A stretch of DNA of 64,000 nt from Zeimonas sp964538505 (GTDB lineage: Bacteria; Pseudomonadota; Gammaproteobacteria; Burkholderiales; Burkholderiaceae_E), in NCBI GenBank assembly GCA_964538505.1, contig CAZIDY010000015.1:1-64000 (forward strand), read 5' to 3'. Position 1 is the stretch's first letter, and the number at the start of each line of letters is the position of its first letter. A program made the translations under genes and the position numbers. Shown here piece by piece: positions 7,441-15,117 of the stretch. The notes under the pieces were generated by a model. The model was not told the origin of the DNA and made no database searches. It saw only the letters and a program-made list of their open reading frames with translations.

Positions 7441-9345
7441 TCAGCCTGCAGGCGTGATCGTCGAAGTGGGCAGGAACGCGTCCGAGTAGCAGGCGTCCTC
7501 GTGCAGACCCTGCGCGATGAACGCCGGGTGGGCCGCCTGCACCATGCGTACCGAGCCGCACGCATAGACCGAGAAGCCGCGCAAGTCGGGGAAGTCGGCG
7601 AGGATCGCCTCGTGCACGAAGCCCGTTCGCCCGCTCCAGTCGTCCTCGGGCAGCGGTTCGGAAGTCACCGGCACGAACTTGAAGTTCGGATGCTCGCGCT
7701 CCCATTGCTGCGGGATGTCGACCATGTACAGGTCGCGCGGTCGGCGAACGCCCCAGTAGAAGTGCAGCGGTCGATCGATGCCCATCCGGAACGCCTGCTC
7801 GAGCAGACTCTTCACCGGTGCGAAGCCGGTTGCGCCGGCGACGAAGATCAGCGGTTTCTCGCTCGGTTCGTGCAGCACGAACGATCCGATCGGGCCCTCG
7901 ATCTTCAGCGCGTCGCCCGGCTTCATCGATTCGAACACGTGCGTCGTGAAGCGCCCGCCCGGCATCAGGCGAACATGCAACTCGACGAGGTCGGTGGCGC
8001 CGGAAGGGCCGGTGAACGAATAGCTGCGCCGCGAGCCGTCCTCGAGGAGGATGTTCAGGTACTGGCCCGCCTCGAAATCGATGTGCTGTCCGTGTTGCAG
8101 CCGTAACGCGACGAGCATGACGTCGTGCGCGAGCCGATCGAGCCGCTCGACGACGACGTCGTGCTCGCGGATGCGCTGCGCGGCTCCGGCGTGCTCCTCG
8201 TACTCGAACTCGACATCCGAACGTGCGCGCGCGCAGCACAGCAGGATGCGTCCGGCGCGCCGCTCGTCTTCCGTGAGCGCCGTCGGCTGGTAGCCCGACA
8301 TCTCGATCTCGCCGCCGAGCAGCGTTGCCTTGCATACGCCGCAGCCGCCCGAACGGCATTCGTACGGAAGCGGAATGTCGGCGCGCAGCCCGGCGTCGAG
8401 CAGCGTTTCACCGGCGCGCACCGGCGCGCGCTGGCGCCCCGGGTGCGCAGTGAGTTCGTAACTCTTCGCCTGTCCGGCGCGCACCGGCGGCAGCCAGGGC
8501 AGCGCGAGCAGCAGCAGCGTGGAGCCGGCGACGAGGATCCACAGCTTGATGGGGTCCCACGAATAGATCAGCGGATAGGCGACGAGGTAGAACCAGTCGA
8601 AGTCGAGCGTCAGCGGCACGGTGAGCAGGTTGGCGGGCGCCTGGCTGACCACCGGAACGGCGAGCGACATGACGAGCAGCATCAGCGCGAGACCGATCGC
8701 CAGCGGGCGTGGCGGTATCTGCGAGGCGCGCGGAACGCGCTGCGTGTGCACCCACAGCGCAAGCATCATCAGCAGCGGAATGCCGATGTGCAGGAACGAC
8801 AGCAGCGAGAACAGGCGGTCGGAGACCGCCTCGGGGGTGATGAAGTTGCGCGTGAGCATGCCGTTGAACACCGGCAGCGCATCGAGCCACTCGGTGGTGC
8901 CGATGATCACGAACTGCGAGAGCTTGTCCCACGGCAGCATGAAACCGTTCACGCCCGACGCGTACACGAGCCACATCACGAACACGCCGCTGACCCAGGA
9001 GAAGGCGCGGAAGCTGCGGTAGCGGTCGAACGAGAAGTGCCGCAGCATGTGCAGCATCATCGTCAGCACCATCGCGTCGGACGCGTAGCGGTGCACGCTG
9101 CGCATGATCCCGCCGGCGTACCACTGCCCGTGCGTGATCGACTCCATCGACTGATAGGTCTTCTCGAGTCCGGTTTCGTAGAACGCGTACAGGTACAGGC
9201 CGCTGGCGACGACGAGCCAGAACATCCAGTAGCTGGTCGCGCCGAGGTAGTAGAGCGGATTGAGCCGATCCCCGAAGATGCGGTTGCCGACCGCTTCCGC
9301 ACTGAGGAAGAGGCGTTGCAACAGCGACTGGATCCATTTGAGCAA
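7441..9345 (-). CDS. Cytochrome b - [2Fe-2S] ferredoxin - NAD(P)H:FAD reductase fusion
   Basis: The 634-residue protein has three modules. Residues 1-290 form a cytochrome b/b6 N-terminal domain with two bis-His pairs, H85/H99 and H186/H200, each spaced 14 residues apart, and extra transmembrane segments. Residues 295-385 form a plant-type ferredoxin (C330, C335, C338, C370). Residues 390-634 form a ferredoxin-reductase unit with FAD motif RSYS (440-443) and NAD(P)-binding GATGFAP (504-510). It could carry electrons between NAD(P)H and a membrane quinone or heme partner. I chose the TTG at 9345 because GGAG lies seven bases upstream and the cytochrome b helices begin soon after. It diverges from the heme-copper operon and its cytochrome b part is paralogous to the protein at 13035. 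The fusion is unusual; partner and direction of electron flow are inferred. Confidence 0.85.
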   Translation of the reverse strand: MLKWIQSLLQRLFLSAEAVGNRIFGDRLNPLYYLGATSYWMFWLVVASGLYLYAFYETGLEKTYQSMESITHGQWYAGGIMRSVHRYASDAMVLTMMLHMLRHFSFDRYRSFRAFSWVSGVFVMWLVYASGVNGFMLPWDKLSQFVIIGTTEWLDALPVFNGMLTRNFITPEAVSDRLFSLLSFLHIGIPLLMMLALWVHTQRVPRASQIPPRPLAIGLALMLLVMSLAVPVVSQAPANLLTVPLTLDFDWFYLVAYPLIYSWDPIKLWILVAGSTLLLLALPWLPPVRAGQAKSYELTAHPGRQRAPVRAGETLLDAGLRADIPLPYECRSGGCGVCKATLLGGEIEMSGYQPTALTEDERRAGRILLCCARARSDVEFEYEEHAGAAQRIREHDVVVERLDRLAHDVMLVALRLQHGQHIDFEAGQYLNILLEDGSRRSYSFTGPSGATDLVELHVRLMPGGRFTTHVFESMKPGDALKIEGPIGSFVLHEPSEKPLIFVAGATGFAPVKSLLEQAFRMGIDRPLHFYWGVRRPRDLYMVDIPQQWEREHPNFKFVPVTSEPLPEDDWSGRTGFVHEAILADFPDLRGFSVYACGSVRMVQAAHPAFIAQGLHEDACYSDAFLPTSTITPAG

Positions 9346-9548
9346 GAGAATTCTCCGTCGGCAGGCGAGGGATGCGAAGCCGTTGGAACGTAGCGAGAAC
9401 GGCGCGGCGGCGCAACAGCTACCACTCCGCTCGCGTGAATGCATTCCATTTATTGTCGCGCGGACGCCCCAGTCGAGCGCTCTTTGCGCTCCGGGTCTTT
9501 CCCAGTGCGTGGCGTTCGTGGCAACTTGCGGGCGGTGCAGTCGAACGC

Positions 9549-9562
9549 TTGATCCCGGTCAA
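9549..9562. promoter_or_regulatory. FNR/Dnr-type regulator box
   Basis: TTGATCCCGGTCAA matches the TTGAT-N4-ATCAA consensus of FNR-family regulators (FNR, Dnr, NnrR) at nine of ten fixed positions. Its centre (9555.5) lies 41.5 bases before about position 9597, where a start of transcription would leave a leader of about 26 bases before the ATG at 9623; CATCAT (9586-9591) would then be the -10 region. That is the geometry of a class II activated promoter. The divergent intergenic region is 277 bases long, so the minus-strand fusion gene may be controlled here too. Confidence 0.6.
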
Positions 9563-9622
9563 TGCGGGGGGCCGGTGAGAGCAACCATCATGCCCGCGTT
9601 AAAACTCGAGGACGAATAGACC

Positions 9623-9811
9623 ATGGCCGACAAGGAAGTCCCGCAAGTTGCGCCGCCGCAAGAGCCCGAAGAGAGGGTTCCGGTGTTCCAGCAGATCCTC
9701 GACAACCCCTTCCTGCTGCTGTTCCTCGGCGTCACGATGCCGACGGTCTTCTACATCCTCTGGGGTGTGATGGAGATCGCCGGGATCCCGGTCACGCCGC
9801 TTGCGCAATGA
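9623..9811 (+). CDS. Small single-span membrane subunit of the heme-copper complex
   Basis: The 62-residue protein has a proline- and acid-rich N-terminus and one hydrophobic helix (about residues 30-50, LLLFLGVTMPTVFYILWGV). It is the first gene of the operon, 19 bases before the CuA subunit. Small one-helix subunits occur in ba3- and cbb3-type oxidases, so a structural role in the complex is likely, though I do not recognise a named family. GAGGAC lies upstream of the ATG at a rather long spacing. Confidence 0.7.
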   Translation: MADKEVPQVAPPQEPEERVPVFQQILDNPFLLLFLGVTMPTVFYILWGVMEIAGIPVTPLAQ

Positions 9812-9830
9812 CACGAGCCAGGAGACCGGA

Positions 9831-10370
9831 ATGAGTGCAATTCTTCCGCCGCCGCAGCGGATATGGTCGAAGGAGCCGATCGGCAAGGCCGAGGTGGTCT
9901 GGATCGCGATCGCCTTCGTCTGGTGCCTGATCATGTTCTTCATGATGCCGTACTGGCACGTGTTCGGTACCCAGAACCTGTCGTCCGAAACCTACCGCGT
10001 CAAGCCCGAGCTGTTCGCCAAGGCGACGCAGGACATGGTCGACAAGTACACGGTGCGCACCGAGACCGAAGAGAACATTCCGGTCGTTGCGCCGCCGGCC
10101 GGCAGCGACGTCTACCTGATCGCGCGGCTGTGGGCGTGGTGGCCGATCCTCGAGCTCGAGGAGGGCAAGACCTACCGGCTGAACCTGACTGCGATGGACT
10201 ATCAGCACGGCTTCTCGCTGCAGCCCGACAACATCAACATCCAGGTGCTCCCCGGCTACCAGCACGTCGTGACGGTCACGCCGAACCGTTCGGGCACCTA
10301 CGCGATCGTCTGCAACGAGTTCTGCGGCATCGGACACCACAAGATGGTGTCGCGGCTGTACGTAAAATAA
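9831..10370 (+). CDS. CuA-containing subunit II of a B-type heme-copper complex
   Basis: The short 179-residue product has one N-terminal membrane helix (about residues 20-40) and a periplasmic cupredoxin domain, as in ba3-type subunit II. The full CuA site is visible: H126, C161, the peptide carbonyl of E163, C165, H169 and M172 (CNEFCGIGHHKM). It would accept electrons from a periplasmic cytochrome c or cupredoxin. The ATG at 9831 has an AGGAG ribosome site. The same subunit type (NorS) serves CuA-type NO reductases, so the CuA site alone does not identify the substrate. It is followed after 12 bases by subunit I. Confidence 0.9.
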   Translation: MSAILPPPQRIWSKEPIGKAEVVWIAIAFVWCLIMFFMMPYWHVFGTQNLSSETYRVKPELFAKATQDMVDKYTVRTETEENIPVVAPPAGSDVYLIARLWAWWPILELEEGKTYRLNLTAMDYQHGFSLQPDNINIQVLPGYQHVVTVTPNRSGTYAIVCNEFCGIGHHKMVSRLYVK

Positions 10371-10382
10371 CGAGGGGCATTC

Positions 10383-12092
10383 ATGGCCACCGCCGAAGCG
10401 CTATTCCGGATCTGCCCCCGATCGGGGCTCCAGTTTCACAAGTCGGCCGAGAAGCTGATCAAGATCAACGCCGTCGCCGGCATCGTGATGCTCCTGATCG
10501 GTGGCGTGCTTGCGCTGCTGATCACGCTCACCCGCTGGCAGGCGATCCACCTGGTCGACGCCGACAACTTCTACCTGATCCTCACCGCGCACGGGCTCGA
10601 CATGCTCGTCGCGTGGATCATCTTCTTCGAGATCGCGATCCTCTATTTCTGCTCGTCGACGCTGTTGCGATGTCGCCTGGCGACGCCACGGCTCGCGTGG
10701 CTGGCGTTCGCGCTGATGGTGATCGGTACGGTGATGTGGAACACCGTGATCTTCCAGGGCAGCGCGACGGTCATGATGACCTCGTACGTACCGATGCCGG
10801 CCTCGCACTGGTTCTACCTGGGGCTCATCCTGTTCGCCGTCGGCGCACTGATCGGCTGCTTCATCTTCCTGGGCACGCTCGTCGTCGCGCGCGCCGAGAA
10901 GACCTATGAAGGGTCGCTCCCGCTCGTCACCTTCGGCGCACTCACCGCGTGCATCATCGCGATCTACACGATCGCCTCGGGCGCGATCATCCTGATCCCG
11001 ACGTGGCTGTGGTCGATCGGCTACATCAAGCACATCGACCCGGTCATGTATCGCGTGATCTGGTGGGCCTTCGGTCACTCGTCGCAGCAGATCAACGTCG
11101 CCGCGCACGTGTCGGTCTGGTACGCGATCGCCGCGATCGTCTTCGGCGCCAAGCCGATGTCCGAGCGCGTGAGCCGCGGTGCGTTCCTGCTGTACATCCT
11201 GTTCCTGCAGCTTGCCGCCGCGCACCACATCCTGGCCGATCCGGGCGTGGGCACCGAGTGGAAGATCTTCAACACCAGCTACGCGATGTACCTGGCGGTG
11301 CTGGCGTCGATGATCCACGGCCTGACGGTTCCGGGCGCGATCGAGGCGGCGCAGCGCGAAAAGGGCTTCACCAAGGGCCTGTTCGAGTGGCTGCGCAAGG
11401 CGCCCTGGAGCAACCCGGTGTTCTCGGGGATGTTCATCTCGCTGGTCGGCTTCGGCTTCCTGGGCGGCATCACGGGCGTGATGATGGGCACCGAGCAGCT
11501 GAACATGATCATCCACAACACGATCTACGTTCCGGGCCACTTCCACGCCACTGTCGTGCTCGGCACCACGCTCGCGTTCATGGCGATCACGTACTTCCTG
11601 CTGCCGACGCTGTTCCAGCGCGAGGTCATCCTGCCCGGCTGGGCGAAGTGGCAGCCGTACGTCTTCGGCCTGGGCATGACTGCGTTCACGACGGCGATGA
11701 TGGGCGCCGGCACGCTCGGTATTCCGCGCCGCCACTGGGACATCACCTTCGCCGGCACGTCGCTGCCGTACGAGTTCCCGGGTACTGCGCTGCTGATGAT
11801 GGCGCTGGTCGGCATCACGGGCATTGTCGCGGTCATCGGTGGGGCGATGTACATCGTCGTCGCGGTCGGCACGGTGTTCTTCGGCAAGCGGCTCGACGCG
11901 GGTGCGTACACCACGCAGATCAGTCCGCTGCGGCTGCCGCCGGTGGCTGCTGCGCTGCGGGGGCACGGCACGCATGGCGGCGGCTTCGAGGCACCGGGCA
12001 CCTTCCTGCTCGCGCTCGTGTTCCTCGTCGCGTTCGTCCTGTACTACTTCGTGAACTGGAAGTACCTGTCGACGGTATGGGGCCTGAGTTGA
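10383..12092 (+). CDS. B-family heme-copper subunit I lacking the active-site Tyr (candidate NO reductase, sNOR/NorY-like)
   Basis: The 569-residue protein aligns with ba3-type subunit I over its whole length. Heme and copper ligands are present: H70 and H388 for the low-spin heme, H386 for the active-site heme, and H232, H281, H282 for CuB. The HxxxY motif of O2 reductases, which supplies the cross-linked His-Tyr, reads H232-S-S-Q-Q236 here, so Tyr is replaced by Gln and no Tyr sits at the cbb3 alternative position in helix VII (the nearest, Y271, is ten residues before H281). All known O2-reducing families keep this Tyr; NO-reducing families have lost it. With a CuA subunit and SenC next to it, the gene resembles norSY-senC clusters. 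The alternative is an unusual low-activity oxidase. Confidence 0.85.
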   Translation: MATAEALFRICPRSGLQFHKSAEKLIKINAVAGIVMLLIGGVLALLITLTRWQAIHLVDADNFYLILTAHGLDMLVAWIIFFEIAILYFCSSTLLRCRLATPRLAWLAFALMVIGTVMWNTVIFQGSATVMMTSYVPMPASHWFYLGLILFAVGALIGCFIFLGTLVVARAEKTYEGSLPLVTFGALTACIIAIYTIASGAIILIPTWLWSIGYIKHIDPVMYRVIWWAFGHSSQQINVAAHVSVWYAIAAIVFGAKPMSERVSRGAFLLYILFLQLAAAHHILADPGVGTEWKIFNTSYAMYLAVLASMIHGLTVPGAIEAAQREKGFTKGLFEWLRKAPWSNPVFSGMFISLVGFGFLGGITGVMMGTEQLNMIIHNTIYVPGHFHATVVLGTTLAFMAITYFLLPTLFQREVILPGWAKWQPYVFGLGMTAFTTAMMGAGTLGIPRRHWDITFAGTSLPYEFPGTALLMMALVGITGIVAVIGGAMYIVVAVGTVFFGKRLDAGAYTTQISPLRLPPVAAALRGHGTHGGGFEAPGTFLLALVFLVAFVLYYFVNWKYLSTVWGLS

Positions 12093-12093
12093 G

Positions 12094-12933
12094 TTGACCC
12101 GCCGATACCGCATCACCCGCAGTCTCATCGGCCGTACGGTCGCCGCGCTCGCGGCGGTCGTATCGGCCGTTGCGCTTTCTGCCGGCAGCGCGCACGCGAG
12201 CGAAGGGCGTGCCGGCCCCGACTTCCGCAAGGTGCTCGCCGACAGCCAGGCGGCGATCGGCCGGCCGCTGCTCGACGTGTCGATGCGCGACCACACCGGC
12301 AAGGCGGTGCGCTTCAGCGACTTCGCCGGCAGGCCGCTGCTGATCAGCCTCGTCTACACCGGCTGCTTCCAGGCCTGTCCGGTGGCCACGCAGTTTCTCG
12401 CGCAGGCCGTGCGCACGGCGCGCGACGCGCTCGGCGAGGACCGCTTCCGCATCGTCTCGATCGGCTTCAACCAGCCCTTCGACGACCCGGTCGCGATGGC
12501 TGCGTTCCGCAAGCAGAATGGAATCAGCGATCGCGACTGGCACTTCCTCAGCCCCGACCCTGCGCAGGTCGATGCGCTGACGGCCAATCTCGGCTTCACC
12601 TACGAGGCGTCTCCCGCGGGCTTCGACCATGTCACGCAGGTGACGATCGTCGACGCCGACGGCGTCATCTACCGGCAGGTGTACGGCGAGAACTTCGACC
12701 TGCCGATGCTCGTGCAGCCGCTGAAGGAGCTGCTCTCCGGACAGGCATCGCGCAACCTCACGCTCGATAACGTCTGGGAGAAGGTCAAGCTCTATTGCAC
12801 GGTGTACGACCCGCACACCGGCGGCTATCGCGTGAACTACTCGCTGTTTGTCGAGATCTTCGCCGGGCTCACGACGCTGGGCGCAATGGCCTGGTTCGTG
12901 TTGCGCGCGCTGCGTACTCCGGGGCGCGGCTGA
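12094..12933 (+). CDS. SCO1/SenC copper chaperone
   Basis: The 279-residue membrane-anchored thioredoxin-fold protein carries the copper-binding CFQAC motif (C91, C95) and the distal His (H179 in FDHV). An N-terminal signal or anchor (about residues 12-34) and a further hydrophobic helix near residues 250-272 flank the domain. SCO proteins deliver copper to, or reduce the cysteines of, the CuA site of the subunit II encoded upstream. The likely start is the TTG at 12094, one base after the stop of subunit I. The C-terminal helix is longer than in simple SCO1 proteins. Confidence 0.88.
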   Translation: MTRRYRITRSLIGRTVAALAAVVSAVALSAGSAHASEGRAGPDFRKVLADSQAAIGRPLLDVSMRDHTGKAVRFSDFAGRPLLISLVYTGCFQACPVATQFLAQAVRTARDALGEDRFRIVSIGFNQPFDDPVAMAAFRKQNGISDRDWHFLSPDPAQVDALTANLGFTYEASPAGFDHVTQVTIVDADGVIYRQVYGENFDLPMLVQPLKELLSGQASRNLTLDNVWEKVKLYCTVYDPHTGGYRVNYSLFVEIFAGLTTLGAMAWFVLRALRTPGRG

Positions 12934-13034
12934 AGCCGGAGCGGTCGTTGAAGGCGCCGCGCCGTCTCGCCCGACAAGTGCCGGAGTTCGCCGTCACGGG
13001 CGGCGCACAGCGTGTCGATTTCGAGGGCGTAGCG

Positions 13035-14618
13035 ATGCCGGATGCACGCGACGTGCGCACCGCGGCGGCCGGCGTCGTGCGTCGCGTCGAGCAGGCTTTC
13101 GATCGTTTTTTCGGCGTTTCCGGCAATCCGTTGCGCCAGCTCGGCGGGCTTGCCTTCGACCTGTTCTGGCTGATCGCTGCCACCGGCGCTTTCCTCTACG
13201 TGTTCTACGACACGAGTGCCGACGGTGCGTATGCGTCGGTCGAGCGCATGGCGAGCGGCGCGATCGTCGGCGGCGCGTTCATGCGCAACCTGCATCGATA
13301 CGCGTCGGATGCGCTCGTCGTCGTGGTGCTTGCGCACCTGCTGCGCGAGTGGGCGTACGGGCGCTACCGCGGTTTCCGCTGGTTCGCCTGGCTCACCGGG
13401 GTGCCGACACCGTGGCTGATCCTCGCTGCGGGTGGGGTGGGCTTCTGGCTGGTGTGGGATTCGGTTGCGCTGTTCGTCGCCACCTCGGTCAGCGAATGGT
13501 TCGGCGTGCTGCCCGGCTTCGATCCGGCGCTGGTGCGCAACTTCATCGACGCCAGTGCGGTCTCCGACCGGTTGTTCTCGCTGATCCTCTTCCTGCACAT
13601 CGGCGTCTCGCTCATGCTGCTGCTGGCGATGTGGCTGCACGTGAAGCGCCTGACGCGTCCGCGCACGAACGCCTCGCGTGCGGTGCTGCTCGGCACGCTC
13701 GCCGCGCTGTCGGTGGTGTCGCTGCTCGTGTCGGCGCCGCTGGGGCCGCTGGCCGATCCGTCGAGCCTCACGAGCACGCTCGCGCTCGACTGGTTCTACC
13801 TGGCGCCGCTGGCCGTCGTCGACGCCGGCGCGCCGCTGGCCGCCTGGGTGGCGATGGGTGGGGTCACGCTGCTGGTCGGTGCGCTGCCGTGGCTGTCACG
13901 TCGCGCACGCATGCGTGCGCCGGCTGCGCGCGTCGACCCCGAGCACTGCAACGGGTGCCAGCGCTGCTTCGCCGATTGCCCCTACGCGGCGATCGAGATG
14001 GCGGCGCACCCTTCGGGGCGCGGGCAGATCGCCGTCGTCGACGCCGACCGCTGTGCCTCCTGCGGCATCTGCGCGGGTGCGTGCCCGTCCTCGACGCCGT
14101 TCCGTTCCGACGAGCGCCTGGCCACCGGCATCGACCTGCCCGACCTGGGAGTCGGTCTGTTGCGCGATGAGTTCGATTCACGTCTCGATGCGCACACGGG
14201 CGCGCAGCCGGTCGTCGTGTTCGGATGTCGTCATGCGGCGGCGCCGGCGACGGCGGCCGACGTCGTCGCGCTCGCGCTGCCCTGTGCAGCGATGCTGCCG
14301 CCGTCCTTCGTCGAGTACGCGCTACGCCGCGGAGCGCGCGGCGTGGTCGTCGTCGGCTGCGAGCCCGACGACTGCGAGTATCGTTTCGGCGCGCAATGGA
14401 CGGCGCAGCGCCTTGCCGGCGAGCGCGAACCGCGACTGCGAGCCGCGGCCGAACGCCAACGGTTCCGGTACGTTGAGGCGGCGTCGGAGGATTTGATCGC
14501 ACTCCAGGCGCAGCTCGCCGTTTTCCGGCACGATCTCGACGATCTCGATGGGACGCAACCGTTGCACGGCGAGGTCCCGCACGTTTCCAGGGAGAGCTGC
14601 GATGGCGCAGTCCACTAG
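13035..14618 (+). CDS. Cytochrome b - two [4Fe-4S] - MvhD/FlpD-like fusion protein
   Basis: The 527-residue product combines a cytochrome b domain (about residues 10-290; heme pairs H87/H101 and H188/H202), a bacterial ferredoxin domain with two CxxCxxCxxxCP clusters (C305-C315 and C340-C350) and a C-terminal domain resembling MvhD/FlpD (VVVFGC at C398, LPC at C417, GC at C442, C447). MvhD domains hold an iron-sulphur cluster and pass electrons to HdrA-type flavoproteins. The cytochrome part is clearly paralogous to that of the divergent fusion at 7441. The ATG at 13035 is preceded by GAGG; an upstream in-frame start would give a long unstructured leader. The gene overlaps the next by 17 bases. 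Function is inferred. Confidence 0.85.
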   Translation: MPDARDVRTAAAGVVRRVEQAFDRFFGVSGNPLRQLGGLAFDLFWLIAATGAFLYVFYDTSADGAYASVERMASGAIVGGAFMRNLHRYASDALVVVVLAHLLREWAYGRYRGFRWFAWLTGVPTPWLILAAGGVGFWLVWDSVALFVATSVSEWFGVLPGFDPALVRNFIDASAVSDRLFSLILFLHIGVSLMLLLAMWLHVKRLTRPRTNASRAVLLGTLAALSVVSLLVSAPLGPLADPSSLTSTLALDWFYLAPLAVVDAGAPLAAWVAMGGVTLLVGALPWLSRRARMRAPAARVDPEHCNGCQRCFADCPYAAIEMAAHPSGRGQIAVVDADRCASCGICAGACPSSTPFRSDERLATGIDLPDLGVGLLRDEFDSRLDAHTGAQPVVVFGCRHAAAPATAADVVALALPCAAMLPPSFVEYALRRGARGVVVVGCEPDDCEYRFGAQWTAQRLAGEREPRLRAAAERQRFRYVEAASEDLIALQAQLAVFRHDLDDLDGTQPLHGEVPHVSRESCDGAVH

Positions 14619-15117
14619 TTCCGCATTCCGCTACATCGGCCAGGCCATTCTCTACGCGCTGTTCGCGGCCTTCGTCGTCTATTTTTCGACCTCGCCCCCC
14701 TATCGGCATCTCGACGACGATCAGGGGCTGCTGCGCCTGTCGTTCCGTCATCCGGGCCAGATCGCCGCCGACTGTCGCAAGCGCACGCCCGAGGAACTCG
14801 CGAAGCTGCCGCCGCAGCTGCGTACCGAGATGGAATGCGGCCGTGAGCGTTCGCCGGTGCAGGTGCGCGTCGAGCTCGACGGAAAGCTGCTGTTCGACCG
14901 CGTTCACCAGCCGGCGGGGCTGCAACGCGACGGTGCGGCGAGCGGTCATTTCCGGCTGCCGATTCCGGTCGGCGAGCACGAGATTCGCGTGCAGGTCAAC
15001 GACGACGTGCGGGTGAAGGGCTTCAACCACGAAGGCGAGCGGCGTGTCGACGTGAAGCCGGGCCAGGTCGTGCTGATCGACTTCCTCGCCGACCAGGGCG
15101 GGGTAATCATCCGATGA
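14602..15117 (+). CDS. Membrane-anchored protein of unknown function in the heme-copper operon
   Basis: The 171-residue protein has one N-terminal membrane helix (about residues 10-30, ILYALFAAFVVYF) and a predicted periplasmic, beta-rich domain. No cofactor motif is visible: it has only two cysteines and no CxxCH. GGGAGAG precedes the ATG at 14602. It overlaps the end of the cytochrome b-ferredoxin gene and its TGA overlaps the start of the second heme-copper subunit (ATGA), so it is translationally coupled to both. It might be a dedicated small subunit of the second complex. I do not recognise the family. Confidence 0.75.
   Translation: MAQSTSSAFRYIGQAILYALFAAFVVYFSTSPPYRHLDDDQGLLRLSFRHPGQIAADCRKRTPEELAKLPPQLRTEMECGRERSPVQVRVELDGKLLFDRVHQPAGLQRDGAASGHFRLPIPVGEHEIRVQVNDDVRVKGFNHEGERRVDVKPGQVVLIDFLADQGGVIIR

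Noticed and set aside
8125..9393. Long plus-strand open frame antisense to the cytochrome b fusion gene
   Set aside because: Its codons mirror the real gene and the product is Arg/His/Gln-rich with no domain. The opposite strand carries complete heme, cluster and flavin motifs.
10383..12092. Calling the subunit I an ordinary cytochrome c oxidase
   Set aside because: The active-site Tyr needed for O2 cleavage is missing from both known positions.
10401..12302. 633-residue minus-strand open frame opposite subunit I
   Set aside because: It is a high-GC shadow; the plus strand encodes a full heme-copper subunit.
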